From positions 914,501-978,500 of the forward strand of contig JAINUG010000116.1 of assembly GCA_029706075.1 (NCBI GenBank): a DNA stretch of 64,000 bases. The letters are read 5' to 3'. Made by a program: the position numbers and the translations under genes. The notes under the pieces are model-generated. The model made no database searches and had not been told where the DNA came from. It saw only the letters and a list, made by a program, of their open reading frames with translations. Below, piece after piece: positions 47,873 to 62,000 of the stretch. How positions within the stretch are numbered: the stretch's first letter is position 1; each line of letters starts with the position of its first letter. The stretch is from Aldrovandia affinis. Lineage: Eukaryota; Chordata; Actinopteri; Notacanthiformes; Halosauridae.

Positions 47873-50800
47873 TGCATCCAATGAAAAGCGATGCTTTTGG
47901 TTCAGCTGAAGTACAGTGGTGATTTAGAGGGTAAAAGCAGGCATATTAGTGAGGTTCATCTCCCGCCCTTTGTAGTAAATATCTAGTAGGTAATGAGATA
48001 ACGATGCACGTGATTTAACGGTAATTAGATAGAAAGTAGAATACGGGGTTTTCCGCGAGGCGAATGAGGTGAATACGGGATGTTAATTTGTAAAGACTGG
48101 ATTAGCCGACGAAAAGCCAAAAAAAAGGAAGAACTAATTCATTGTGACATGTGTCCATTTGGCAGAGTAGAAAAAAATGAACTTTGGGCAAAATAGCCTG
48201 AAGGAAGCTGCTGCTGGCGTTGTTGTGGTCTGTAGTGGATGGACAGACACCTGTTATTTGAACAACACTGTCAGTGTTACATGTCAACAGCTCATTTCAG
48301 GCCCTGGGGGAAAAAATACATTATTTGCGGTATTTGTTAAGCTGTGGCATATTGGATTATACAATCTAAAATGAAATGTTTTATGAAATCAAATAGTTAC
48401 AAAATTGTTTTTTTTAATGTAATTAGGCTAAATATTTCGTATATATCAATATGGATTCATTAAATTTGTTCCGATTACCCAGTTCTGCTATTTGTCCAAC
48501 ACGCTTATAATCTTACGAATGTCTGTGAATAGGCTACGTCTCCTAGCTTTTACCTTGGAGTGTATTATTTGAATGGTAATTTAATTGGTCGTTTGGTTAC
48601 CGAAACGTTGGCGTGTATTAATTGAATAACAAAACGTTGCCTCTTTAATATGAAATGTAGTTTTGAAGGTAGTAACAAGAGTGTTTGACTTCAATGTAAG
48701 TACTGCGTTATTTAGGATATGCTCACTTGTGACTTTCTGAATAACATGTAAATCCATGTATTTCTTAACAACCTGATAGTAAAGACGAGTGTGCACTTAT
48801 CAATTGGCCATAGTGGTATTAGTCTATGTGTTAAATTCAACTATAAAAAATAACTGGGCCATTACAATACAAAAAATTACAATAACTGGGCCATTTTGGG
48901 GACTCGTGTAATGAAACAATTTCAATTTCCGATTCATTCTAAAAATGAAAAAACAGCCACGTCAGCAGCCGGTCTCAATGCGATATGTCTCTGCGTTGTG
49001 TCTGTGTCCCCTGCCAAAATTGATTCGTGCTTATTTCTGGCCTAATTCTCTCACATAATTTGGGGTTGTATGAATACAACAGCCACAAAGCAATACGTGG
49101 CATTACAGCCAGTGCACTTCATGGTCTTCGCCGTTTAAATGAAAGCGAACGCGCGCACGTGACCTTATTGTTGCGAGTTTGCCCTTTATTCCTAATGTAC
49201 CAATGACGTCACTATTGCGCTGCACTATGACGCCATCATGAGCTCATCACTGATAATTAAACAGTGCAACAGAAAGCAATAACTATTACCACTGTGACCC
49301 CTATCCACAAATACAATATGAATCATCGTCACGAGAATAGAAAACACCCAACATCACTGTGATCGCTATAGTGATCGCACAGGTGAAAGTGATTCAGAGT
49401 GGGGTTAAAAGTCTCGTACGTCAACAATGCTGTATCCCGCCACAAATGGCCAACGTTTGATTTCAGTGAACAGTGCTGGCTCAATTCAGACTGACGCAGC
49501 TAAAGAACTCGAATGCAGGCTTGCGATAGTGTAGCCCACTCTGAGGAAGATGGCCAACCTCAAAACGAGACGGAAGTAGAGGGATAGATGGTTAATCCTG
49601 GCATTCTAATAATTGAGTTACATGCACATTTCCCGATGAAGTATAAGTCACTTTGTTTGCTATACATTAGATGTTCATATGCTTATTTTAAGCCAACGTT
49701 TGCTAATAGTATTTTTAACGAACGTCCCATTGCCACACAGCTGTCCAACTTGGAAGTTAAAACGTTCTTGCTTAATATTCTGCTTTTGGTAGGCTACTGT
49801 AGAGCACTGATGTAGTTTGATGGCTTGTTATACCATGATATTTTCTTATCCAATTTCAAATGCCTACAATAGAAGTCAAATAAACAAATAGTAAATGTGA
49901 GAGCTTTTCTACTTTCTCTATGGTTTAAACCAACCAGTCGCGTGGTGATTAGTTGGTCTACAATAGTCTACAATAGTCTACAATACCATTTCAAACATAG
50001 TTTTAAGAAACGCGCAGGGGTGCGTCCACCTGTCTTGGAGTTTCACCTGTTCGGCGGTGTTGATATCGCAAAGAGTGACAGCTGGTTGAGTTTGCTGGTA
50101 TTTGCAATATAGCTACGATTGATCCGTTAACCATCACAGCTTTTAAATTGTCAGTACACTGTTCTCAAACATTATGGAACCGACGTTTCACTCCATTGGA
50201 TGTCTTGATTTACATTATTATGAATTATTATTATGAATGTTGTTATGATAATAATAATAACAATACTACTACTACTAAGAATAATAATTTGTTCTTAAGT
50301 GACCTGCCTGGTTAAATAAATAAAAAATACTACTACTAATAATAATAGCCTAATACAATAAAAATAAAATAATTTTTTTTTTTTTTATTTTTATATTTAA
50401 AAAAAATATTATTATTATTATTATTATTATTATAGAAGTAATTATAAAGTTAAGGTAAAACGTGGCAAAATACAAAAACAACAAGAAGATTATGTAACGA
50501 ATGTATAAATGTATTTATAAACTAATATAAAATATATATATTAGCGCTTCTATTGACCACGTCTTGAGATCAGTTGTGGGTTAACCTAGAAACCTTCGAG
50601 ACCGTGTACACACTGTAGCGGATGGAGTCACTCAGTGCCATCCTCAGTAGGGTTAACATCAGTTTGAATTTCAGAACTTCACAATGTCAATTCGGTGTTA
50701 AATAGCTATTAAATGCAAAAATAGAATTGTGTTTGGGAAAAGTAATGGAGTAATTACGATGACAAGGTTATTTGTGTTATTATTCGTGTTATTCCGTGGT

Positions 50801-51839
50801 TACTATTGTTGTTGTTTTTTATGGAGGTAGTAGTAACATTACTAATTGGCTGTTAATTTGTAAATATATATATATATACAGCCTACAAAGAAATAGCTAC
50901 GTGGGGCGTTGGGTTTAATCTCACAGTGTGAGTGGAATACGAACGCATTGTTGATCTATAACTGCTCGGAAGGACGACAGCGGAACCGCGCTGTGCGTTT
51001 CATTGCAGCCTTGAAGAGAATTGAATGCGAAGATTGAGTTCATCTAGCTTGAACTACGAACCCTCCGGGGGGAATATTTTATCAGAGACTAGTCACTCGA
51101 CTGCTGGATTGAAATGAACACTGTCAAGGCAGACTCTGCGCGGACTTCTAACACAGACTGTCATGTCAATTAGCTTATCGGCGATAGGTTTAAACGGCAG
51201 CTGTGTTTATTTTCACACGGCATGTGTGTGTGTTTGAATGAGACCGATAGCAGTGGGAAAATAAGTATCGTTGAAAATTACGTTGTTTCACGTTTTATTG
51301 GTAGCCTACTCATGGTTCTCTAAGCTTGTTTTTTAACGAATTGATATAGCCTACTGTTATTTTATGGAAGTGGGATCACGAGATACATATTTATAAACTA
51401 TCATTCGTAGAGGTACAACAATCTATGTTTTGAGATTAATTTGTGTAAGTGAGAATTGCGTTGGAATATCTAACGTGCTATGTTCAGGGCAGCCGATATG
51501 TATTTGTTCGCATAGCCTACTTATTTGGGGAATAATCGGGCTAAAAGCATGACAGAAACCCGGTCTATTAACTAACTATTTTTTTATCCGACAAAGATAT
51601 TGTTGTTAGTAGCCTACATGTACAGGTTGTGTGAAAGCAAGAGTGAGTCTTCCGCCAGCTAAGTCGAGGGGAAAGCTGGCCTGTATTTATTGTGCACATC
51701 TTGGGGGGGGAGAGAAGGTTCCGCCTCTGATCTGATGGGAGTCCCGCCTCCCCACGTTCCCCAAACCCCACCTTCCTCGCCGCTCACCTGCGTCCGTGAC
51801 CGGGCATTCTTCAGCCCGTGCGCAGCCATTCCCCGACTT
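47873..51839. other. Intergenic, repeat-poor region immediately upstream of LHX4
   Basis: Mostly AT-rich unique sequence with simple ATT/ATA runs near 50.2-50.45 kb. A CRE-like TGACGTCA occurs at 49205-49212. No transposon family, ORF of note or RNA gene is recognised. Confidence 0.4.
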
Positions 51840-51900
51840 CCCATTGGCTCCCACAGGGCGGGGCCTCGCGCCGCGGTGACGTCACCGCCGCCCCTGCAGT
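51840..51900 (+). promoter_or_regulatory. LHX4: Likely LHX4 core promoter: CCAAT box, GC box, CRE
   Basis: Within 45 bp lie an inverted CCAAT box (ATTGG, 51843-51847), an Sp1-type GC box (GGGCGGGGC, 51856-51864) and a perfect palindromic CRE (TGACGTCA, 51877-51884). The surrounding 51.72-51.90 kb is GC-rich. This lies about 300 bp upstream of the LHX4 ATG, a plausible TSS distance. Promoter activity is inferred from motifs and position only. Confidence 0.6.
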
Positions 51901-52181
51901 GTGAATGAATCAGCCGCTCGCCTGCGAGATCCACACCAAATTGAGCACGGCGAAAAACGCAGGCTCGGACAATATTCCAGGATCACACAAAAAAAAAAAA
52001 ACCACAAAAAAAAAAACGCAGCCAAGGATTGTAACGAGAGAGGAGGAACCATTGTCGGCCGCATCCCTATTTTGTACATAATTTAGCATTTGTTTTTTTA
52101 TATATATGTGATAGAACGGGAGTCCCGCTGCCTCCACCGTCTGAGAGTATTTATGTGTGTTTTTCATCCTGTTGGATCACA
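51901..52181 (+). other. LHX4: Putative LHX4 5' untranslated region
   Basis: This is the sequence between the CCAAT/GC/CRE cluster and the ATG. It contains two A-runs around 51987-52015 and an AT-rich stretch near 52090-52110. No upstream splice acceptor stands out, so exon 1 is probably continuous from a start site near 51.9 kb. The transcription start is not visible directly. Confidence 0.4.
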
Positions 52182-52260
52182 ATGATGCAAAGTGCGGCTG
52201 TTCTTCCCACCGAGAGTCCAGTCAAGGGTCTACCAGAGATACTCGGAGTGCCAATGCAAC
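52182..52260 (+). CDS. LHX4: LHX4 exon 1 coding part (start codon)
   Basis: Tandem ATG codons at 52182 and 52185 open [16 protein letters not shown], then [10 protein letters not shown], closely matching the LHX4 N-terminus. There are 26 codons plus one base, ending at donor caac/gtaagg. The first ATG is chosen because the family starts MMQS. It is preceded by a GC-rich promoter-like segment and a 5' UTR with A-runs. Confidence 0.93.
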
Positions 52261-52568
52261 GTAAGGCTTCCTTTCCTCTCTTTTTCCATCGATTATCTCA
52301 TAAAACAATTGGCAGGCGTGCGTGGAAATGCTGCAGGCACTGCTGTAGGGAAACATACATCGGTCATTTAATTAAACTGCACGAGACGAGGAGAAGACGC
52401 GACAGGAAGTGCGGAGACAGTGTGATATTTCCTATGCTTGTATTGTGTGGATACAAAGCTGTGTTTGTGTCAGTGTGTGTGTGTGTGTGTGTGGGTGTGA
52501 GAGAGAGTGTGTGTTTGCGTACGTGCGTGCTTGTTTGTGTGTGTGTGTGTGTGCACGCTTGCTCGTTT

Positions 52569-52602
<34 letters not shown>

Positions 52603-55600
52603 CTGTGTATATGTGTGTGTAGATGAAAATAAGGGATGTCTTTAAGCTGTTTAACTCCAAGGCACAAATGGGTCAGATTTGACACTCGCAGATATGTGTC
52701 ACTACAGGTATTCACAATATGGCCTCGGGGCTTGTTTTTGTGCATGTACTGGAAACAGTAGCGATGCGACTTTTAGTGTTTTTGCAAGAGACCGTGTTAC
52801 AATCACGTTTGACCTGTGCTCCTACCTGCGGTTCAGCTGGCATGCGTTCTGTGATTGTGTTTACACCACGGGCATGCTGGCGATTACACCGTGACACCGG
52901 TCGCGGCCTCTTTACATTTGGATATATTTTATTCTACTGTTTTGGCAACGCAATCAAGTTGTAAAAAAAAAAAATGTTTCCAGAAAGGTATCCATCCCAT
53001 ATCTACGCCGAACCACGGTGCTATTTTATTCCTCTCTTAAACTATCACTCCAAAATGTTGACCTCGGGTTGAGTTGGTGGCTCCACGCGCCAGCTGTGTG
53101 TCGGTGCTCCGGGGTTGTGCGTGCATGCGCTGGCATTGCACTCGATTGAACTGTACCCTCCTAAACGCACTAGGTATTGGATGGTTACCGTTCTGTTGTT
53201 TGTGCCTCTATTCCGATTTAAAATGACATATGTCCCATTCCCTAAAATACATGTATTCTTACGTTTAATTTTTTTTTTTTAATAGAAGACGAATTAATCA
53301 AATTGTATTTAGCATTCTCAATTTCTTCGATGAGATAAAACAAATTAATACATTCTTAGTATCAATACCATTCTACTTACCATTAACATTGTCTTGTTAA
53401 TATTACTTGCACACACATAAAATAAATGTACTTTTGAAATACATATTTGATATCTGAGCACCCGGCAGCACTGAAGTAAAGAATTACCTATTATCCACGC
53501 ATCTGTCCTTTATCTCCGACATGTTAATCTCTACTAGGCCTATATAATCTGATCGCAAAATCAAGATGGAGCTTGAATTAGATACATTCCTGACCTAATT
53601 ATATATATCTGAGCCGGTGGGATGCACAGACGGGCTTCATCTATTACCTTTCGATATTGTCTTCGTCCTCTGTGAACGAGGTTCTGTTCCTGAAAACTGT
53701 GCATCGGTGAAAAATCGACCGAATTTCTTCATCAACTTCATCAATATTTTCCGTTGCCCATGTTTCGTAAATTCACGGTAGGCTACTATAGTTCTGGGCC
53801 TCGTCCAGCTGGTATTTAGAAATTGTTCGTAGCTATGCAATTGAAAGAGCCTCCATATCAATTCAATATCAAATTATCTTGTGTATTTAAATGTAGCCTA
53901 TATATTTATATACCCCTCAATTGTATGCAATAACCTCTGACAAAAAACAACCATTTTAAATATCTTTATTGAGCGATATATATTTTAGACGTTTGCTGTT
54001 TAATTTGGTAAATTATGAGAGATTAAAAGCTTTAGTAAATATCCTGCTACTTAACCCTCTCTGGCGAATAAAGGCTGGATTAAACACTTTGGATTATTAG
54101 AAGGGGAAAATTAATCACTTTTATGTGTTATTAGAATATTTTCGACAGTAAATAATAATAATGGTAATGTTATTATTAGTAGTATTATTATTAATAATAA
54201 ATACTACCAACGGATGCCATCATTATTGTTATTATTATTATTATAATTATTATAATATTTGTTCACTATGGCCCATGTGTCAAACAACCTTTCGAAATAC
54301 TGCATGTATAGAAGTCTGTCAACAGAAACTTTGACCGAAGACAAAACACGAGCTCGTGAAAGAGTATTAAATCGAACCAGTGTACTGTTGATCCTCCTTT
54401 TCAAAATAACACCTAAATAGAAGGGACACTCGTTCATATGTAGCCTATAACTTTACATTTGATACATTCTGGCTCTTCGCTCGTGCTACCTTGCGTGCTA
54501 TTAAATACCCCTGCACAGTTTTGTAATCTAGGTTGCAGGCTTACGCTCCTGAATTGAATGTACAGTCAGATAGGCTAAATATAATTAAACCTGTCAGTGA
54601 TTCTCACGGTCTTGCCTTTAATGAACTCCGGGCATATTCAACACTTCAACACAAAACGATGACACAGTAGTTACGTCAGATTGTGTATTTTGCCTGTCCT
54701 GTGTGTCCACTGATCTAAGTTCAGCTAAGATGATTTTCCTTCCCAGTGTTACAGGTATGGTACGCAGCTGCCTACAACCATATCTATCGCTGTATTACTG
54801 CACTGATCCTTGCCGCGAACTATGATTGTTCCTACCATGTATTAATGCGCATCTTGTGAGTTGCTCTGGATAAGAGCGTCTGCTAAATGCTTAAAATGTA
54901 ATGTAATGTAAATGTAAAAATATAGCAGACATTTTTAAAACTAAGGCGGAAAATTAATCTTTTACTTCGTAAAGTGCGAAAGCTTTGCGGCCTGGAATTT
55001 AAGACGATACTTACCTGAGATAAAAGGCAAGAGCTGTACTCTGTGTCCCAATGTCAGCACCCAACCCTGGGCTGAGGCACAAATAACTGACAAAAAAACC
55101 GGAGTAATCTAATGGATTTACAAGCGCGGCCGCCAAGGGCTAATGCAGGAGTCGCGTGGCGTAGGCAGGAAGTGTTGCCAAGACTCCGCGGCTCGAGCGA
55201 AGCCCTCGCGACGCTGTCCGTTCAGCACCACGTCAAAGGTTTAGCGCTCATTCAATCTTAGTGTGTTTCAGATGTGCTCGCCGCTACCGTTGCTTTACAT
55301 AATGCTCCAGGTTTCGCCAGTTACACAACGCTTTCTTATAAACGGATTGATCAAAATCAGCAGAACCGTCTGAATTGACCCAAGGCTTTTTCATTCACAG
55401 CTCAGATTAATTAATGCCACGCGACTAATGGGCGCGCTTATTTCATGATCTTGATCTTGGCAGACACCCCGATTCTGCGCGGTTTATGCAGACGGTCCTG
55501 TGCATCACGCATCCTTCCTGTTTGGCACCCTTCAGGTTCCGCCGGTTAAGACACAATTCCCCTTTCGCAGTCACTATGACTCTAAACTTCTTCTGATAGT

Positions 55601-57555
55601 CTCCTGATTCAAATGTATAATTTTCATCTGGATATCTGGATACACCAGTCGTTTTAAATATTTACTGAAAAAATGTAAACAAGGTCTTAAAAGGTGGTTT
55701 AAGGAGTTTAGCGAGCCGCATGTAGGCTAGAGTACCGATTTTGTTAAAAGGAAAACAAAACAATAAATCAGCAATAGATGTACTTACAATTTCCAACACC
55801 ATTACAAATAATATAGTCACGAAATATTAATAATAATAATAATAATAATAATAGAGAATAAAGAGCATAAAATGGGACACAACCTCGCCTTTATTATAAA
55901 CCATCACGAAACGTGAAGGACCTCAAAAATCACAACCGTGCAGTCGATGGTATTGGTTTCCAGTGACTATATTTACGATGTTGGTTACAGCTGAAAGTTG
56001 TGTTCAGTCACGCTCAATCTAGCGCGCAAACCGCAGCACAGCATAACTGAGCGCTCATTGTGCCCCGCGGTTCCGTGTCCCCGTGAATACGAGGGCCCTC
56101 CCACCTGCCAGCCCTACATTTCACCAACTTCCCGTTCCTTCACTCCATTATACACGCCATTGTAATGTGCCCGGAGGCGATTCCGGTGAAATAATGTTAC
56201 TTTTGCTTCAGGTCAATCGGTCAATTGCAATTTTCACCCCCCATTTCCAATCTCTTCTTGTCCTCGCCTGTTATACTTAGCTATCGATTACTTATCATGG
56301 GAATAGATTCCTTTCTTCCCTTCGTCTGTTAGCCAATCAAACATTCGTTCTTCACGGAGGAAAGCTCAGATTGGTAAATAGAGACTGGGGTTTTGTGTAT
56401 GGCGACGTTATGCAAGTTGTTTGTGATTTCTTTATGTCCAGGGAAGTTCATCTTATTTTCAGACGCATTTTACCATCTCACAGCTTTAAGCGGTTTATAT
56501 TCAGCCTACGTATTTATTCATTTATCGCAAGGTGAATGGCGTTATAAGTTACCTATTAGGCTGCATGTGTTGTTATAACGTACTATTATATGTATTATAA
56601 TATATAAGGTATTATTAAGTATTATTACGAAGCATTTTATTTTGTTGACATACAATAGCATTATATTGTCTAATTAAATCTAATTAAATACACGAAAATG
56701 GTTTATATTATTATTATTTATATATATTACTATTACTAATGGCTTCTGTTATTATTATTATTATTATTAATATACATATTATACGCTGTACTACGACTAC
56801 TAGTAGTCTTATTCTTTTTATTCTTATATATTATATATTATTATAATATTTTATTCTTATATTTTATAACTATATGAAACAAAGCGTTGCAAAATAGTAA
56901 TTGTCGCTGAAAATGCGTCCTATTGCTACAAGGTGCTCAGATCTGTATGTCTGTCACAGCAAGACATGATGATGGAAATTATTTAATTCTTCCTCTAAAA
57001 TATTTGATCTTCTTTAATGGTATATATTATCGACATAATGTTACCTAAAGAGAGCGATATCCATTGATCTGTGGCCTGGCGTCTTCTCGGCAACGTCTCA
57101 AAGCGAGACCACACAGAAAAGCATACACTTGTGTTATTGTGTATTCCTTATACGGCTGAACAAACAACCTGATATTTTCATATAGAAATTAGATTGATCA
57201 CCCGCTAATTAGATAAAAATGTAATTTAAAAAATAGCTTTGCATAAGATATCTAATGAGCTTTGCTAAACTGCATTGATTTTCAGGAATTAATTTCTTAA
57301 TCAAATTCTCAAGGAGTACATCCTTAGATATGCCACTGCGATACTGTCTTTGTTATAAGAAAGCCTCTGATGTTTTTCTGTTCTAAACTAATTGGCCTAT
57401 CAGAGAGATATTTTCACCAACATTTGAGGAATGCATTGCAATGTATCCTACAGCTGTATTTCAGATATGGATATAGATATAATAATAATTATTATTATTA
57501 TTATTGTTGTTGTTAGTTATTAATATTATTGGCGGTGCTGTCACGAGCAAGGGTC

Positions 57556-57622
<67 letters not shown>

Positions 57623-59009
57623 TGTGTAGCATTGAATATGATATCGCGATACAAGTTATAAATTATGCGTAGAGGGAATAAGCAATGCTGAGCCCAACTA
57701 TAATTTCATAATTCTGCTGGAAAAAGGGGGAACCATATTAGCGCTTTGCTTGTTTTCTCATTCCCAATAATACAGCAGGCTATTGCAAATATACTAGTGC
57801 TATATAAAATGATAGATATGTCCTCATCCGTCCTCTCTCTCTCCCGTCGTCCCGGAGTGACGTGTCTCGCGCGTGTGTGTTTTCCCCCCGCGCAGAAATC
57901 CCCCAGTGCGCCGGCTGCAGTCAGCACATCCTGGACAAGTTCATCCTGAAGGTGCTGGACCGACACTGGCACTCCAAGTGTCTGAAGTGCGCCGACTGCC
58001 ACGCGCTGCTGGCGGACAAGTGCTTCTCGCGCGCGGGGAATGTGTACTGCAAAGAGGACTTCTTCAAGTGAGTGCGCGCGCGCTATATTTTCATATTAAC
58101 ACGTTACGTTTACGTTTTTCTTTCAGAGTTTTTTTATTTTTTTTTTTTTTTTTTTACTTCCGCAGAAGGATGGATACATAACAGATCATTTACGATTACG
58201 ATACAGCTGTGTGTACTGATTGTGCACACCTGATGTCAATGACAATGGTATACATTCAAAATAAAAATTAGTATAAATGAGCCTCTATCACGAATGATTA
58301 TCCGCACTGTTTGTATGCAATTGAATCATATATTAGCATATTATCAATGGTACCGAAAGTCAAAAAGTGAGATAGTAATTCTAGTCATTTCTTAGAACTC
58401 CCCATCGCCTGTTCGTGGGCGCGTGCCTGCATGCTGTTGTCTTTATTTGTGCAATACACGGATTCCAATCTGTATCATCGTTTTAAAATACAGAAACGCC
58501 TCAACTGATTGTAATCAACATACATACAATTATTCTTTATGAATTGTCATGATGAATGCGGCAATATTGTATTAGTGAGGTATTACAGTGCGATAACAAT
58601 GGATGACAGAAGTATTGTAGGCTATCTAAACATTTCAAGAACGCAATCACGTAACGAACACGGCAGGTGTCGAAAGTGGAAACAATTGGCGGCGATGTGA
58701 TTAGAATGAAAATACATTTATAGTGGCTAATCAGAATAATTATTAATAACATGTTTCATTGGTCATAAAGCACGAGCATAGTTATTAAACAAAGACTTAA
58801 CGGGGAAAAAAAAGATGTTTAGACCGGATCGCTGACTCTGAGGCTCAAGCAATGCCCAGGAGCAGCAGACTGGTTTGAAAGCACAATTTAGTGCCTACCG
58901 CCAGACAGGGCAGTGCTTTTGGGCAATGGTCTCGTTGGTGTGTCTGGTCTGTATCATTCCTAGTTTTCCCTGCAGTCTGGTACCCCCTACATTTTACATT
59001 TTAGGCATT

Positions 59010-59042
<33 letters not shown>

Positions 59043-62000
59043 CTATCAGACGCTCTTATCCAGAGTGACTTACACAATTTACATTTCTTTGCATACAATC
59101 CATTTATACAGCTGGATATTTTACTGAAGCAATTCAGGTTAAGTGGGAATTATTCCCAGGTGGGAATCGAACCAGCAACCTCTGAGTTACATGCCCAGCT
59201 CCCTAACCACTACACTACACTGCCACCCCTAAGTTGGGGTTTCTCCATAAAAACGTGGTCACGGAGGCGTCTGCTCTTGGCTTCAATAAGAACAAAGTGT
59301 GAAGCCCTGAACACTGCACACTCACTGCACACTCACTGCACACTCACTGCACACTCACTGCACACTCACTACACACTCACTGCACACTCACTGCACACTC
59401 ACTGCACACTCACTGCACACTCACTGCACACTCACTACACACTCACTGCACACTCACTGCACACTCACTGCACAGGACCCTTTCTTTACCACGAATCCAC
59501 ACTGAAAAGCCCCTCATAAATACACATTTACGCGGAACAGACATTTTCGCCTTAGAAAGCGCACAGCAGTTCGCTGGTTCAAGGCGTTCGACTGACTGTG
59601 CAGCTGAACTGGGGCTAGCGGCCGTTTCCTGTGGGTTTATCATCTTCACCCACCTAAATCATCAGAGGATTATACATTGGACCAGAAGGAGAGACCAAAA
59701 AAAATCTGTACTCACTTTTGCAGCTGACTGTACCTTTAATTCTTCAATGCTTCGTTAATCATAAGCAATTTTATATAATGTACTGTATATATATATATAA
59801 TACAGTATATGCTATTTATCAGACGCTTTTATCCAAAGCGACTTACAGTAGTGAATGCATACATTTCTCAGTACATGTGGTCCCAGTGGGAATTGAACCC
59901 ACGACCTAAGCGTTTCCAACCCTAAGCGTCTACCTACTGAGCCACACAGAACCACGCTCTACCTACTGAGACACACAGAACCACGCTCTACCTACTGAGA
60001 CACACAGAACCACGCTCTACCTACTGAGACACACAGAACCACGCTCTACCTACTGAGCCACACAGAACCACGCTCTACCTACTGAGACACACAGAACCAC
60101 GCTCTACCTACTGAGCCACACATTATTACAGAATTACACACCACAGAATTACAGAATTTTAAACTGGACTGTAATCTGATATTGTTCTGGCGGAGTACAG
60201 GTTGAGCATGCTGTATGTCAGGGAATGTGTGGACCCATTTCCATTGTATTCGCTCCTCTTCTCTTCACATAATTTAATTTCCAGTGTGGTGTGTTTCATG
60301 AGTGTTCTCTGTTTGGGATAGCCGAACCACAGTATGAGGTTTCCGTTTCTGTCTCGTACCAGCGCAGTAATATATAAAAACATATGCCATTTAGCAGATG
60401 CTTTTATCCAAAGCGACTTACAGTAGTGAATGAATAAATTTTTCAGTATATGTGGAACCCACAACCTAAGCGTTGCCAACACCATGCTCTACCTACTGAG
60501 CCACACAGAACCACGCTCTACCTACTGAGCCACACAGAACCACACTCTACCTACTGAGACACACAGAACCACGCTCTACCTACTGAGCCACACAGAACCA
60601 CACTCTACCTACTGAGACACACAGAACCATGCTCTACCTACTGAGCCACACATTATTACAGAATTACACACCACAGAATTACAGAATTTTAAACTGGACT
60701 GTAATCTGATATTGTTCTGGCGGAGTACAGGTTGAGCATGCTGTATGTCAGGGAATGGGTGGACCCATTTCCATTGTATTCGCTCTTCTTCTCTTCGCTT
60801 AATTTAATTTCCAGTGTGTTGTGTTTTACGAGTGTTCTCTGTTTGGGATAGCCGAACCACAGTATGAGGTTTCCGTTTCTGTCTTGTACCAGCGCAGTAA
60901 TATATAAAAACATATGCCATTTAGCAGATGCTTTTATCCAAAGTGACTTACAGTAGTGAATGCATACATTTTTCAGTATATGTGGTCCCAGTGGGAATTG
61001 AACCCACAACCTAAGCGTTGCCAACACCGTGCTCTACCTACTGAGCCACACAGAACCACGCTCTACCTACTGAGCCACACAGAACCACAGTAGTGACCAA
61101 ACTTTACGTTTTGGAATTTAGGTTTCCAGAAAACAAATGAAATAATAGTGAGTGAGTGAAGAAATGTTATCATCACCCTCTTGCTTGTCTTAATCTGTGA
61201 CGATTTCTTATCAATGATCAGCTATATTAAAAAATACAGAGGGCATCACATTAATTGTATTTTTCTGGGTACGATAACTGCTGATACACGGGGGCCTGGT
61301 TATTCAAACTCCCAATTATCTACCAGTGCAGGGAGTCATGGGGGGCCATGGGGGAGCTGGTTTTTAACCCAACCTCTGCTCTCCATTAACCAATTAGACC
61401 AATCGTATTCGCAGCTTGACATATTTGTGCAATTTTGCACATAATAAATCAAAGCTGAAGACTGCAGTACCTGATGCTCAAGTCATACAGTCGCTCAGTC
61501 ATTTTGCAGTTAATATTGGGCAATGCACAGAGAGAAATGTTTCTAACTCGAGCAGTTATGCTGGCGCTATTGGCAGAAGTACTGCACATACATTTCTCTG
61601 TGAATTGAGTTTGACAGCTCTGTTCTTAGTGGCTCACTGCACTGGTACAACATCAGACCCAGCCTGAGGTGGGCACAGAAAATAAAAAGGAACTTTGCAT
61701 TTCTTCCCTTTCCTCTCTTTCTTCTCTCCTTCGTCTTCCTTTTTACGATTGAATTTCCAGGGCATTAAAGAAGGAAATTAGGTTTGACTTTTATCCAAAA
61801 CAGGATCAGTACTGGCCTTTTACTAAATCATGTTTGAGGGGTTTTAATGTCAAAAGCTTCAATGAGACCTAAAAAGCTCCCAAGGCCGAGAGTGGAAGCT
61901 AACTTTATTAGGTGGCCCAGGGGACAACAGGAGGGGTTTTAATGTTAAAACTAGCACAGTGTACCAGAGGGATGGGACAAACACTGGAGGCTCTTTAATG

